14,927 nucleotides of DNA, taken from NCBI GenBank assembly GCA_003487955.1, contig DNNJ01000341.1, positions 1 through 14,927 on the forward strand, read 5' to 3'. Below, one piece after another: positions 1-6,843 of this stretch; the stretch's first letter is position 1, and each line of letters begins with the position of its first letter. The translations under genes were made by a program, and so were the position numbers. The notes beneath the pieces were generated by a model, which worked only from the letters and a program-made list of their open reading frames with translations, did no database searches and was not told the origin of the DNA. Source of the stretch: Clostridiales bacterium (GTDB taxonomy: Bacteria > Bacillota > Clostridia > Tissierellales > Sedimentibacteraceae).

Positions 1-1059
1 TATTTCTTCTTGACTCAGCTCATATCCTAATTGTTTTAATTTTTCATTGAAGGCATACCTGCCTGAATGCTTGCCTAAAACCAATTTGTTTGTTTTAAGG
101 CCTATTGATTCCGGAGTCATAATTTCATAGGTTTCTCTGTTGTTTAATACACCATGCTGATGAATTCCAGCTTCATGAGCAAAGGCATTATCACCTACAA
201 CTGCCTTGTTTGGCTGCACTTTGATTCCGGTAATTTGAGTTAATAAACTGCTGCTTCTAAATATTTGCTTAGCATCTATCCTTGTATCTGCATTTAAAAT
301 ATCCTTTCTTACCTTCAATGCCATCACTATTTCCTCTAATGCTGCGTTTCCCGCTCTTTCTCCAATACCGTTAACGGTGCATTCAATTTGAGTTGCTCCT
401 GCTTTTATTGCTGCAATCGAATTAGCTGCTCCAAGCCCAAGGTCATTATGGCAGTGTACTGAAATATCAACTGTTTTTAATGCCGGACATCTTTCTATAA
501 TGGCAGTGATGAAATTATAATATTCATCCGGCATTGTGTATCCCACTGTATCCGGGATATTGATTGTGGTGGCACCTGCTCTAATAGCTTTGTCAAATAC
601 CTTTGAAATGAAGTCCACATTGCTTCTCGTTGCATCTTCAGCTGAGAATTCTATATCTTCGCATTTTGATTTGGCATAAGCGACCATCTCTTCCGTTGAG
701 CGGAGTACTTCTTCTTCGGTCATCTGTAATTTGTATTTCATATGCAAAGGAGAAGTTGCTAAAAACACATGAATCCGAGGGTGTGCTGCATACTTTAAAC
801 TTTCCCAGGCTTTGTCGATATCTTCCTTGTGTGCCCTTGCTAAACTTGCAACTATGCAGGTTTTAATACTTTTAGAAATTTCTTGTATTGAATGCAGGTC
901 CCCCGGTGAAGCTGCTGCAAAACCTGCTTCGATAATATCTACATTCATTCTTTCCAACTGCTGCGCCATTTCAATTTTTTCTTTTAAATTCATGCTGCAT
1001 CCAGGTGATTGTTCACCATCTCTTAATGTTGTGTCAAAAATTTTGATAATCCTTTCCAT
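1..1059 (-). CDS. leuA: 2-isopropylmalate synthase, C-terminus cut by window edge
   Basis: LeuA condenses acetyl-CoA with 2-oxoisovalerate, the first committed step of leucine synthesis, in the cytoplasm. The 353 visible codons hold the catalytic TIM barrel: DTTLRDGEQSPG at residues 9-20, HCHNDLGLGAANS from 202 (metal-binding histidines), NGIGERAGNAALEE at 230-243 and FAHEAGIHQHG at 293-303. No stop occurs before the edge; family members run to about 500 residues, so roughly 150 residues, including the leucine-sensing regulatory domain, lie outside. The ATG at 1057-1059 is preceded by GGAGAG at a good distance. Relatives such as citramalate or homocitrate synthase share the barrel, but the leucine-specific T-box upstream supports LeuA. 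Confidence 0.95.
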   Translation of the reverse strand, partial: MERIIKIFDTTLRDGEQSPGCSMNLKEKIEMAQQLERMNVDIIEAGFAAASPGDLHSIQEISKSIKTCIVASLARAHKEDIDKAWESLKYAAHPRIHVFLATSPLHMKYKLQMTEEEVLRSTEEMVAYAKSKCEDIEFSAEDATRSNVDFISKVFDKAIRAGATTINIPDTVGYTMPDEYYNFITAIIERCPALKTVDISVHCHNDLGLGAANSIAAIKAGATQIECTVNGIGERAGNAALEEIVMALKVRKDILNADTRIDAKQIFRSSSLLTQITGIKVQPNKAVVGDNAFAHEAGIHQHGVLNNRETYEIMTPESIGLKTNKLVLGKHSGRYAFNEKLKQLGYELSQEEI

Positions 1060-1142
1060 TTTCTTCTCTCCTTTTTCAGTTATGTTATTTGTATTTAATG
1101 ATTTGTTATTTTCCCACCTTAGGTTTATTTGGGTGGAGGGGG

Positions 1143-1180
1143 CGCAGGCTCGCTCACCAATCGCAGGCTTCATCACCAAT
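1143..1180. repeat. tandem 19-bp repeat between T-box terminator and leuA
   Basis: Two adjacent 19-bp units occur at 1143-1161 and 1162-1180, of form CGCAGGCT(CGC/TCA)TCACCAAT on the plus strand, differing at three positions. They begin at the end of the terminator U-tract, in the leuA 5' untranslated region. A short inverted repeat (CCACC/GGTGG, 1115-1138) lies between them and leuA. They are more GC-rich than the surroundings. No function is recognised. Confidence 0.8.
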
Positions 1181-1222
1181 AAAAAAAACCGCCCATGAAG
1201 CAAGCATATGCTTCAGGGACGG
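1181..1222 (-). terminator. T-box intrinsic terminator
   Basis: On the minus strand CCGTCCCTGAAGCA pairs with TGCTTCATGGGCGG around a short loop, with minor mismatch, followed by eight T residues. Its 5' arm lies directly after the T-box sequence, so antiterminator and terminator compete. Confidence 0.92.
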
Positions 1223-1458
1223 ATCATTCCGCGGTACCACCCAAATTGTCTTTCTATATTTATATATAAAAAAGACCTCTCATTTCAGATTCTAACAAAT
1301 CTTAGCCTGTAACGGGGCATACGTATTTTCCTACTTAATTCAGAAAATCAGCTCAGGAGTGAGTGTGTTTTCATGACAGTATCGGCTTTCACCAACGCCG
1401 ACTCTCTGTGACTTGTCATACTGAAAAGTTTTTTCTCCTTCAAAGCTTTTAGTTAATT
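1181..1458 (-). promoter_or_regulatory. T-box leader of leuA, leucine specifier CUC
   Basis: This is a tRNA-sensing T-box riboswitch. Read on the minus strand it shows AGAGAG and GGTGAAAGCC of stem I, the AAGTAGG segment after stem I, a CCGTTA segment, and the diagnostic T-box sequence GGGTGGTACCGCGG at 1229-1242. The likely specifier is CTC at 1361-1363, followed by A and the stem CTCCTGAG; CUC is a leucine codon, matching the leuA gene downstream. Uncharged tRNA-Leu should stabilise the antiterminator and allow leuA transcription. The leader's 5' end is set from the promoter and is approximate. Confidence 0.95.
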
Positions 1459-1464
1459 TTTACG

Positions 1465-1493
1465 ATGATAACACTTTTTAAAATTCTTGTCAA
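1465..1493 (-). promoter_or_regulatory. sigma-A promoter of the leuA T-box transcript
   Basis: Minus strand TTGACA (1488-1493) and TATCAT (1465-1470) are separated by 17 nt, predicting a start near 1458, just upstream of the T-box leader. Confidence 0.85.
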
Positions 1494-1592
1494 CTAAAAT
1501 TTTTTTTGTAAAAATTGGATGGGAAGAAGCTGGATTATTTAAAAGAAATAGAATAAATATCTATATATATTTATTGTTATGGTATATAATAG

Positions 1593-1629
1593 GTGACAAG
1601 GGGACGGGGGTCCCCCGTCACCTTGTCAC
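1593..1629. repeat. near-perfect palindrome of the GACAAGGGGACGG repeat family
   Basis: GTGACAAGGGGACGGGGG (1593-1610) is followed by its near-exact reverse complement (1611-1629), one mismatch in 18 pairs. The 18-nt left arm recurs identically at 12054-12071 and as a 16/18 inverted copy at 5862-5879. It lies between a possible -10 (TATAAT, 1585-1590, no clear -35) and the ribosome binding site of the acetyltransferase gene, so it would form a hairpin in its 5' UTR. It resembles REP-like elements; no transposase is present here. Confidence 0.85.
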
Positions 1630-1644
1630 GTGAAAGGAAGTATT

Positions 1645-2136
1645 ATGAAAATTAGAAGAAGTACAATAAATGATATTGATGAAATTTTAAAGATATTTGA
1701 AGATGCAAGGAATTTTATGAAGGATAGCGGAAATCCAAATCAATGGAAGGATAGTTACCCTGAAATTGCATTGATTAGAAGTGATATTGAAAATAAAATC
1801 AGTTTCGTATGTGTTGATGAAGGTAAAATTGTTGGAGTTTTTGTTTATTTTGAAGGTACCGAGCCTGACTATGCAGATATTTACAGTGGGAAATGGCTTA
1901 ATGATGAACCTTACGGAGTGGTTCACAGGATTGCTTCTGCAGCCGGCAAACGAGGTGTTGCTTCCTTTTGTTTGAATTGGAGCTTTGGACAATGCCGCAA
2001 TCTAAGGATAGATACTCATCGTGACAATATTCCCATGAACAATTTATTAAATAAAAACGGCTTTGTCCGCTGCGGAATAATTTATATAGAAAATGGCGAT
2101 GAAAGAATAGCATATCAAAAAGTCGACATTGAGTAA
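1645..2136 (+). CDS. GNAT family N-acetyltransferase
   Basis: A 163-residue protein with the GNAT layout: N-terminal IRRSTINDIDEILKIFEDAR helix region, beta strands around FVCVDEGKIVGVFVYF (54-69), and the C-terminal THRDNIPMNNLLNKNGFVRCGIIY (124-147), the helix-strand segment typical of GNAT proteins. GNATs move acetyl from acetyl-CoA to an amine; the substrate cannot be told. The acetyl-CoA loop around residues 95-105 (RIASAAGKRGV) is a weak match to the usual RxxGxG/A. ATG 1645 is preferred over GTG 1630 because AAAGGAAG at 1633-1640 is correctly spaced. It appears monocistronic, followed directly by the metY promoter with no clear terminator. Confidence 0.87.
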   Translation: MKIRRSTINDIDEILKIFEDARNFMKDSGNPNQWKDSYPEIALIRSDIENKISFVCVDEGKIVGVFVYFEGTEPDYADIYSGKWLNDEPYGVVHRIASAAGKRGVASFCLNWSFGQCRNLRIDTHRDNIPMNNLLNKNGFVRCGIIYIENGDERIAYQKVDIE

Positions 2137-2165
2137 TAAATAGAAAAAAAATATTTAAAAAGTAC

Positions 2166-2194
2166 TTGACAAAGCTTATTATATAGTTTAAATT
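2166..2194 (+). promoter_or_regulatory. sigma-A promoter of the S-box-metY-metA transcript
   Basis: TTGACA (2166-2171), 17-nt spacer, TAAATT (2189-2194). The predicted start, near 2201, lies just before the SAM riboswitch. Confidence 0.8.
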
Positions 2195-2214
2195 AAGTAA
2201 CAATTAAATAAATT

Positions 2215-2313
2215 CTCATCAAGAGAGATGGAGGGAACGGCCCGTTGAAGTCTCGGCAACCTACATATCAATGTAAGGTGCTAATTCCGGCAAAGATTGC
2301 TTTGAAAGATGAG
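2215..2313 (+). promoter_or_regulatory. SAM-I (S-box) riboswitch
   Basis: P1 arms CTCATC (2215-2220) and GATGAG (2308-2313) enclose the S-box core: AAGAGAGATGGAGGGA, GGCCCGTTGAAGTC, CGGCAACC, and AAGGTGCTAATTCCGGCAAA, with GAAAGATGAG closing. SAM binding should favour transcription termination and so reduce metY-metA expression when methionine/SAM is abundant. The downstream genes are methionine-synthesis genes, as expected. Confidence 0.96.
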
Positions 2314-2334
2314 GGGACGGCCAATAATCAATTT

Positions 2335-2360
2335 TCCTCTCTTCATCGGAGGATTTTTTT
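2335..2360 (+). terminator. S-box expression-platform terminator
   Basis: TCCTC (2335-2339) pairs with GAGGA (2349-2353), followed by a T run (2354-2360). The segment 2335-2347 can instead pair with GATGAGGGGA at 2308-2317, giving the alternative antiterminator that destroys P1. The terminator stem is short for its class. Confidence 0.7.
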
Positions 2361-2364
2361 TATA

Positions 2365-2487
2365 GGAATGGAGACACACCGATAGAGGTATGGGGACACA
2401 CCTTTATTTATAAGATAGTCTTTGAGGGAAAAGGAATGTCCCCAATTTGTGAGACTTTGAGGTCAGTCCATGAAGGAATGTCCCCGT
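2365..2487. repeat. older dispersed element, interrupted by a second copy
   Basis: GGAATGGAGACACACC (2365-2380) resembles the left end, and AAGGAATGTCCCC (2473-2485) matches the right end, of the 59-bp element at 2387-2445 that lies inside it. Removing the inner copy leaves about 64 bp, close to one element. It lies in the untranslated leader between the S-box terminator and metY. Confidence 0.65.
2387..2445. repeat. 59-bp dispersed element copy A (GGGGACA...TGTCCCC)
   Basis: Starts GGTATGGGGACACACC and ends AAGGAATGTCCCCAA; terminal GGGGACA and TGTCCCC are inverted. A second copy of exactly the same length is at 13078-13136; the two align without gaps with about 47 of 59 identical positions, the differences being mostly central. 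This is the pattern of a REP-like mobile element. Confidence 0.85.
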
Positions 2488-2501
2488 AAGAGGAGGAAAT
2501 C

Positions 2502-3773
2502 ATGAAAAATAATTTTAAACTAGAAACAGCGTTGGTACAGTCATTAGAAGAATTTAAGGAAGGTGAGCCAAGGGTCTACCCTTTAGTGCAAAGCACTACA
2601 TATAATTACAAGGACCCTGATTTTGTGGCGGGTCTATTTGACTTAACCGAATCAGGTCACATGTATTCAAGAATAAGCAATCCTACGGTGCAGGCTTTTG
2701 AAAATAAGATGGCTCTGCTTGAAGGCGGAGTAGGAGCTGTTGCAGTATCTTCAGGCATGGCAGCCACAACAATGGCCATAACCAACATATGCAACTCGGG
2801 AGACCATGTAGTTGCCTTATCAACAATTTACGGCGGGACATTTACATTGCTGTCATCAAGCCTTAAAAAACTAGGCATAGAAACAACATTTTTTGGTCCT
2901 GACAGCACTGAAGAAGAAATTCTGTCCTTGGTTCAGGATAATACTAAATTAATATTCGGAGAAACAATAGGTAATCCGGGAATGAATGTATTGGATTTTG
3001 AAACAATTTCAAATGCAGCCAAAAAAGCAGGTCTGCCATTTGTTGTTGACAATACAATTGCAACTCCTTATCTTTGCAGGCCAATAGAGCATGGCGCAAA
3101 CATAGTTGTACATTCAACCACCAAATATATTGACGGCCAGGCAACATGTATGGGAGGAGTAGTGATAGATGCCGGAAATTTCAAATGGGATAACGGCAGA
3201 TTCCACGGACTTGTTGAGCCTGATCCAAGCTATCATGGATTAAGTTACTATGAAACATTCAAAGAACAAGCGTACATTACGAAGGCAAGAACTCACATAC
3301 TCAGGGATTACGGTGCAGTGCTCAGTCCGTTTAATGCATTTATTAATTTGAGAGGTCTTGAAACATTGCATGTGAGAATGGACAGACACTGTGAAAATGC
3401 CCTAAAAGTGGCAGAGTTTCTCGAAGGACATGAAAATGTATTATGGGTAAATTATCCATGGCTTAAGAGCGGTAAATATTATGAAAATGCTGAGAAATAT
3501 CTGCCAAAGGGAGGCAGCGGAATGATTCTGTTCGGAATAAAGGGCGGAGCAAAAGCAGGAAGAGAATTTACCAAGAAATTAAAGTTTATAAATAATGTTG
3601 TCCACCTTGGCGATGTAAGAACATGCGTGCTTCATCCCGGCAGCACCACTCACAGACAGCTTACGGATGAAGAACAAATCAAAGCCGGTGTAATGCCGGA
3701 AGCCATAAGATTAAATGTGGGCATTGAAAATATTTATGATATTATAAATGATATTAAATCTGCACTTGAATAG
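2502..3773 (+). CDS. metY: O-acetylhomoserine sulfhydrylase (aminocarboxypropyltransferase)
   Basis: A 423-residue PLP enzyme of the Cys/Met metabolism family, joining O-acetylhomoserine with sulfide to give homocysteine in the cytoplasm. Visible markers: YSRISNPT at 55-62 (Tyr and Arg contacting the cofactor phosphate of the neighbouring subunit), SSGMAA at 83-88, VVDNT at 181-185 (Asp183 near the pyridine nitrogen) and HSTTKYIDG at 204-212 with Lys208 as Schiff-base lysine. Length is normal for MetY and longer than typical cystathionine synthases/lyases. AGGAGG (2491-2496) serves ATG 2502. It lies 21 bp before metA, which supplies its substrate, and both are under the SAM riboswitch. Confidence 0.95.
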   Translation: MKNNFKLETALVQSLEEFKEGEPRVYPLVQSTTYNYKDPDFVAGLFDLTESGHMYSRISNPTVQAFENKMALLEGGVGAVAVSSGMAATTMAITNICNSGDHVVALSTIYGGTFTLLSSSLKKLGIETTFFGPDSTEEEILSLVQDNTKLIFGETIGNPGMNVLDFETISNAAKKAGLPFVVDNTIATPYLCRPIEHGANIVVHSTTKYIDGQATCMGGVVIDAGNFKWDNGRFHGLVEPDPSYHGLSYYETFKEQAYITKARTHILRDYGAVLSPFNAFINLRGLETLHVRMDRHCENALKVAEFLEGHENVLWVNYPWLKSGKYYENAEKYLPKGGSGMILFGIKGGAKAGREFTKKLKFINNVVHLGDVRTCVLHPGSTTHRQLTDEEQIKAGVMPEAIRLNVGIENIYDIINDIKSALE

Positions 3774-3794
3774 AGCTTGAAAGGAAGATGCAAT

Positions 3795-4730
3795 ATGCCA
3801 GTTATTATACCTGTAGATTTACCGGCTTACAAAACAATGGAACAAGAAAATATTTTTGTAATGAGCAGAGAAAGAGCTGAAACCCAAGATATCAGACCCT
3901 TGGAAATTGCATTGGTCAATTTGATGCCTACAAAAATAGATACTGAAACACAGTTTGTCAGACTGCTTTCAAACAGCCCCATACAAATAAATGTGGAATT
4001 GATTCATACAGAAACTTATAAGGCTAAAAATATTGTACAGAGCCACATGAAACACTTTTATAAAAGTATTAATGATGTTAAACATAAAAAGTATGATGGT
4101 ATGATTATTACCGGAGCTCCGGTAGAGCTTCTTGAATTTGAAGAAGTGGATTATTGGGAGGAGTTAAAACAGATATTAGAATTTTCCCATAGAAATGTTA
4201 CATCTGCAATGTATATATGCTGGGGAGCGCAAGCTGCACTGCATTACTTTTACGGACTTGATAAAAGAGAACTGCCGGCAAAGGTGTTCGGAGTGTTTGA
4301 ACATGAAAAGAAACACGATACATGTATGCTTTTAAACGGTTTTGATGATGTGTTTTACGTTCCTCATTCAAGGCACACCGAAGTAGCAAAGGAAGATATT
4401 TTGTCGGTGGATGAGCTTATTATATTAGCGGAATCTGAAGAAGCAGGAGTTCATATTGCGGTTATCGATGATTACAGCCGTATATTCATTATGGGACATT
4501 CCGAGTATGACCCCTTAACATTAAAAAAAGAATATGACAGAGATGTAAGTCAGAATAAGCCCATAAATATTCCTAAGAATTATTATCCCGGCGATGATCC
4601 TTCAAAACCACCTTATGTAAAATGGAGAAGCCATGCTAATTTGCTTTTTAAAAATTGGATAAATATAATTTACCAGGAAACACCTTATGATATAAATAAA
4701 ATAGGAACGAAAGGCAGAGTTTTCTTTTAA
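3795..4730 (+). CDS. metA: homoserine O-acetyltransferase (MetA family)
   Basis: A 311-residue MetA-fold acyltransferase activating homoserine for methionine synthesis. The acyl-enzyme Cys is C142 in ICWGAQA; H235 and E237 occur in MGHSEYD, completing the known catalytic set with the same numbering as characterised family members. Residue 111 is Glu (TGAPVELLEFEEVDYW); in this family Glu111 marks acetyl-CoA use whereas Gly111, as in E. coli, marks succinyl-CoA. That agrees with the adjacent MetY needing O-acetylhomoserine. ATG 3795 is chosen over TTG 3777 because AAAGGAAG at 3780-3787 precedes it at proper spacing. Confidence 0.95.
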   Translation: MPVIIPVDLPAYKTMEQENIFVMSRERAETQDIRPLEIALVNLMPTKIDTETQFVRLLSNSPIQINVELIHTETYKAKNIVQSHMKHFYKSINDVKHKKYDGMIITGAPVELLEFEEVDYWEELKQILEFSHRNVTSAMYICWGAQAALHYFYGLDKRELPAKVFGVFEHEKKHDTCMLLNGFDDVFYVPHSRHTEVAKEDILSVDELIILAESEEAGVHIAVIDDYSRIFIMGHSEYDPLTLKKEYDRDVSQNKPINIPKNYYPGDDPSKPPYVKWRSHANLLFKNWINIIYQETPYDINKIGTKGRVFF

Positions 4731-4739
4731 AAATCCCTA

Positions 4740-4768
4740 TTGTTTTATTAAATTTCATCTGATAAGAT
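4740..4768 (+). promoter_or_regulatory. possible fabK promoter overlapping the metA terminator
   Basis: TTGTTT (4740-4745), 17-nt spacer, TAAGAT (4763-4768). It overlaps the terminator stem, but there is no other room for a promoter between that terminator and fabK. Confidence 0.35.
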
Positions 4769-4789
4769 TAAATCAGATGAAATTTTTTT
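4750..4789 (+). terminator. intrinsic terminator after metA
   Basis: AAATTTCATCTGAT (4750-4763) pairs perfectly over 14 bp with 4772-4785 around an 8-nt loop, followed by T residues. It ends the metY-metA transcript. Confidence 0.85.
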
Positions 4790-4813
4790 ATTAAAAAATA
4801 AAGCGGAGGGAAT

Positions 4814-5755
4814 ATGAAAACTAAATTAACGGAACTTTTAAATATTAAATATCCCATACTGCAGGGTGCAATGGCTTGGATATCTGAAGCCCGCTTGGCT
4901 GCAGCTGTTTCAAATGCAGGAGGCGCCGGTATTATCGGCACCGGAGGAAGAGAGCTATCTTGGGTTAAGGAACAGATTGGGTTAGCTAAAACATTAACAG
5001 ATAAACCTTTTGGTGTTAATGTGGTATTGATGGATGATGACAAGGAAGAAAAAATTGACTTAATTTGCAATGAGAAAGTATCCTTTGTAACATTGGGAGC
5101 AGGAAATCCCGTTCCTTATATTGAAAAATTCAAAAATGCCGGAATAAAGGTTATTCCTGTTGTGCCTAATACTAAATTGGCTAAGCGGGTTGAAGATAAC
5201 GGTGCGGATGCTTTGATAATAGAGGGTATGGAAGCGGGAGGACATATAGGAAAGTTAACAACGCTATCATTGATGACTCAGGTTATTCCTGAAATAAATA
5301 TTCCTGTTATTGCTGCAGGAGGGTTTGCCGATGGCAGAGGTTTAGCTGCTGCATTGGTAATGGGAGCTTCGGGTATTCAAGCAGGAACAAGGTTTTATGC
5401 CTCAAAGGAATGTGCTGCTCATATAGATGCTAAAAACGCTATAGTTGCTGCAGGGGATATGGGTACGGAAATAACCGGTTATCTTTCCAACCATTCTATA
5501 AGGAGCTTAAAAAATAAGGCTACTGATAAGTATATTGAGTTGGAAAAAGCAAATGCTCCTGCTGAAGAGCTAAGTAAATTAAGAGCAGGAAAAGCAAGAA
5601 GTGCACCTGTGGAAGGGGATGTCGAATGGGGGCTTATTCAAGCAGGTCAAAGCTTGTCTGTTATAACTTCAATTAAAAGCTGTGAGGAGATTATTAATGA
5701 CTTCATTAGAGAAGCAGAGGAAGCATTAAGCAGGGTGCCAGGCACCAAAAAGTAA
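4814..5755 (+). CDS. fabK: FMN-dependent enoyl-ACP reductase II (FabK)
   Basis: A 313-residue 2-nitropropane dioxygenase/FabK-fold flavoprotein. FabK reduces trans-2-enoyl-ACP, the last step of each fatty-acid elongation round. The segment IEGMEAGGHIGKLTT (136-150) is the FabK hallmark with His144, the same number as the catalytic His of pneumococcal FabK; ILQGAMAW (15-22), GGAGIIG (36-42) and AAGGFADGRG (FMN phosphate region) also fit. Length is typical. GGAGGG at 4805-4810 sets the ATG. It stands alone rather than in a fab cluster, so a nitronate monooxygenase-like paralogue is the alternative. The last residues (VPGTKK) and the stop are encoded within a repeat (5734-5761). Confidence 0.87.
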   Translation: MKTKLTELLNIKYPILQGAMAWISEARLAAAVSNAGGAGIIGTGGRELSWVKEQIGLAKTLTDKPFGVNVVLMDDDKEEKIDLICNEKVSFVTLGAGNPVPYIEKFKNAGIKVIPVVPNTKLAKRVEDNGADALIIEGMEAGGHIGKLTTLSLMTQVIPEINIPVIAAGGFADGRGLAAALVMGASGIQAGTRFYASKECAAHIDAKNAIVAAGDMGTEITGYLSNHSIRSLKNKATDKYIELEKANAPAEELSKLRAGKARSAPVEGDVEWGLIQAGQSLSVITSIKSCEEIINDFIREAEEALSRVPGTKK

Positions 5756-5840
5756 ACTTATCTGTAACGATTATATTTCAATATTTACAGTCACCGCAAC
5801 ATAAATCCTTGGAGCAGAAAAACCTAAAAAGTAAACTTAT
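5734..5840. repeat. GGTGCCAGGCACC palindrome and 15-bp direct repeat over the fabK stop
   Basis: GGTGCCAGGCACC (5734-5746) is a perfect short palindrome. It runs straight into AAAAAGTAAACTTAT (5747-5761), which recurs exactly at 5826-5840, 79 bp on. The fabK stop TAA (5753-5755) is inside the first direct repeat copy. Confidence 0.8.
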
Positions 5841-5861
5841 TAGCCTGAAATTATGACAGCA

Positions 5862-5879
5862 CCCCCGTCCCCTTGTTAT
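5862..5879 (-). repeat. inverted, degraded copy of the GTGACAAGGGGACGGGGG element
   Basis: CCCCCGTCCCCTTGTTAT matches 16 of 18 positions of the reverse complement of the 1593-1610 arm. Flanking TGACA (5854-5858) and TGTCA (5889-5893) may be its outer arms. Confidence 0.7.
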
Positions 5880-5904
5880 CCGTTCCCTTGTCAGGCAAAT
5901 GAGT

Positions 5905-5933
5905 TTGCAATAAAGTTTGAATTGTGATAACAT
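5905..5933 (+). promoter_or_regulatory. sigma-A promoter of the TIR-containing two-gene unit
   Basis: TTGCAA (5905-5910), 17-nt spacer, TAACAT (5928-5933), about 35 bp before the first start codon. Confidence 0.6.
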
Positions 5934-5967
5934 AGAGCTATAAGAATCATAGAAGGTGGAAATACAA

Positions 5968-6813
5968 ATGGATTTAATAAATAAACAAGTTATGCATAAA
6001 AGCTTTGGTAAAGGGAACATAGTTGATTGTAATGATGATTATGTGGTAGTACAATTTAAATCAGGAAACAAGGACTTTGTTTATCCCGATGCATTTGAAA
6101 AATATCTGTCATTGGTTGATAAAAAAGCAGCTGATTCAGTGGATAAAATTCTCGAAAAATTAGAAACAGAGCGGGAAATTGAAGAACAGAGAATTGAAGA
6201 AGAAAAAGCAATTGAACTTGAAGAGCAGAAGCGTTTATTAAGGATAGAAAAACTAAAAAAGCACAAAATTCATGACTCCTCCCAGGTTGCTTTTAATTGT
6301 AAGGAAGAGGAATTGGAGACTGTTTTTGCTGATTGGAAGATATTTACCGGAAGAATAAAAAGCGGTGTCAATAAAGACAGGATAAACAAATTGGTTCGAG
6401 TTCAGCAAAATAGTGCATGTCTTATAACATCAAAGGGTATGGGTGCATCTGAAAAGGACAGATATATAACAGGGTTTTTTATGGTGGATGAAGGTTTTGC
6501 CGGCAGAATATGTGAAGATGGATATATTCAGGCCCATGCGGATTACAGAATTAAGCTTACTGAAGAGGAACAAAGGAAAATGCCTTTTTGGAAGTATTAT
6601 GTAAATCAAAGATATCCTGACAATATGACCTGGTCAGGCAGATATCGTTATTTTGATAATGTAGTAATGGCTCAGATTTTAAAAGATATTGTATCATTAA
6701 AGAGTGGCCAGCAAGATGACTCACAGGAATTTTTTGATTATTTTTGTTTGGTTAATCAGATAGAAGAAAAAGATATACCGATGCCTGATGGTCCGTTAAT
6801 GCGTTGTTTGTAA
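5968..6813 (+). CDS. uncharacterised 281-residue protein, Tudor/SH3-like N-terminus plus coiled coil
   Basis: No function is known to me. Residues 1-50 (VMHKSFGKGNIVDCNDDYVVVQF ... KDFVYPDAF) have the small beta-barrel pattern HxxFGxGxIV...V.F seen in CarD/Tudor-like domains. Residues 58-100 are a Glu/Lys-rich coiled coil. The C-terminal part has striking blocks: WKIFTGRIKSG (123-133), CEDGYIQAHADYR (182-194) and MTWSGRYRYFDN (220-231), recalling a family of uncharacterised Firmicute proteins, some loosely labelled malate synthase; nothing here supports that label. No signal peptide or membrane segment. AGAAGGTGGA (5951-5960) favours ATG 5968 over GTG 5956. The TIR-like gene follows after 30 bp, probably in one operon. 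Confidence 0.8.
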   Translation: MDLINKQVMHKSFGKGNIVDCNDDYVVVQFKSGNKDFVYPDAFEKYLSLVDKKAADSVDKILEKLETEREIEEQRIEEEKAIELEEQKRLLRIEKLKKHKIHDSSQVAFNCKEEELETVFADWKIFTGRIKSGVNKDRINKLVRVQQNSACLITSKGMGASEKDRYITGFFMVDEGFAGRICEDGYIQAHADYRIKLTEEEQRKMPFWKYYVNQRYPDNMTWSGRYRYFDNVVMAQILKDIVSLKSGQQDDSQEFFDYFCLVNQIEEKDIPMPDGPLMRCL

Positions 6814-6843
6814 AATCAATTAAGCTTGTACGAGGGAGAGCCT

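Noticed and set aside
812..1198. Plus-strand open frames over the leuA region
   Set aside because: The minus strand encodes an unmistakable LeuA with all motifs and a T-box leader; the plus frames are shadows without ribosome sites.
2311..2320. GGGGACGG within the S-box platform as another dispersed repeat copy
   Set aside because: The match is only 8 bases and is part of the antiterminator pairing, so riboswitch function explains it.
5968..6813. Malate synthase
   Set aside because: I recall that label on similar proteins, but the sequence shows a Tudor-like start, a coiled coil and no malate synthase motifs.
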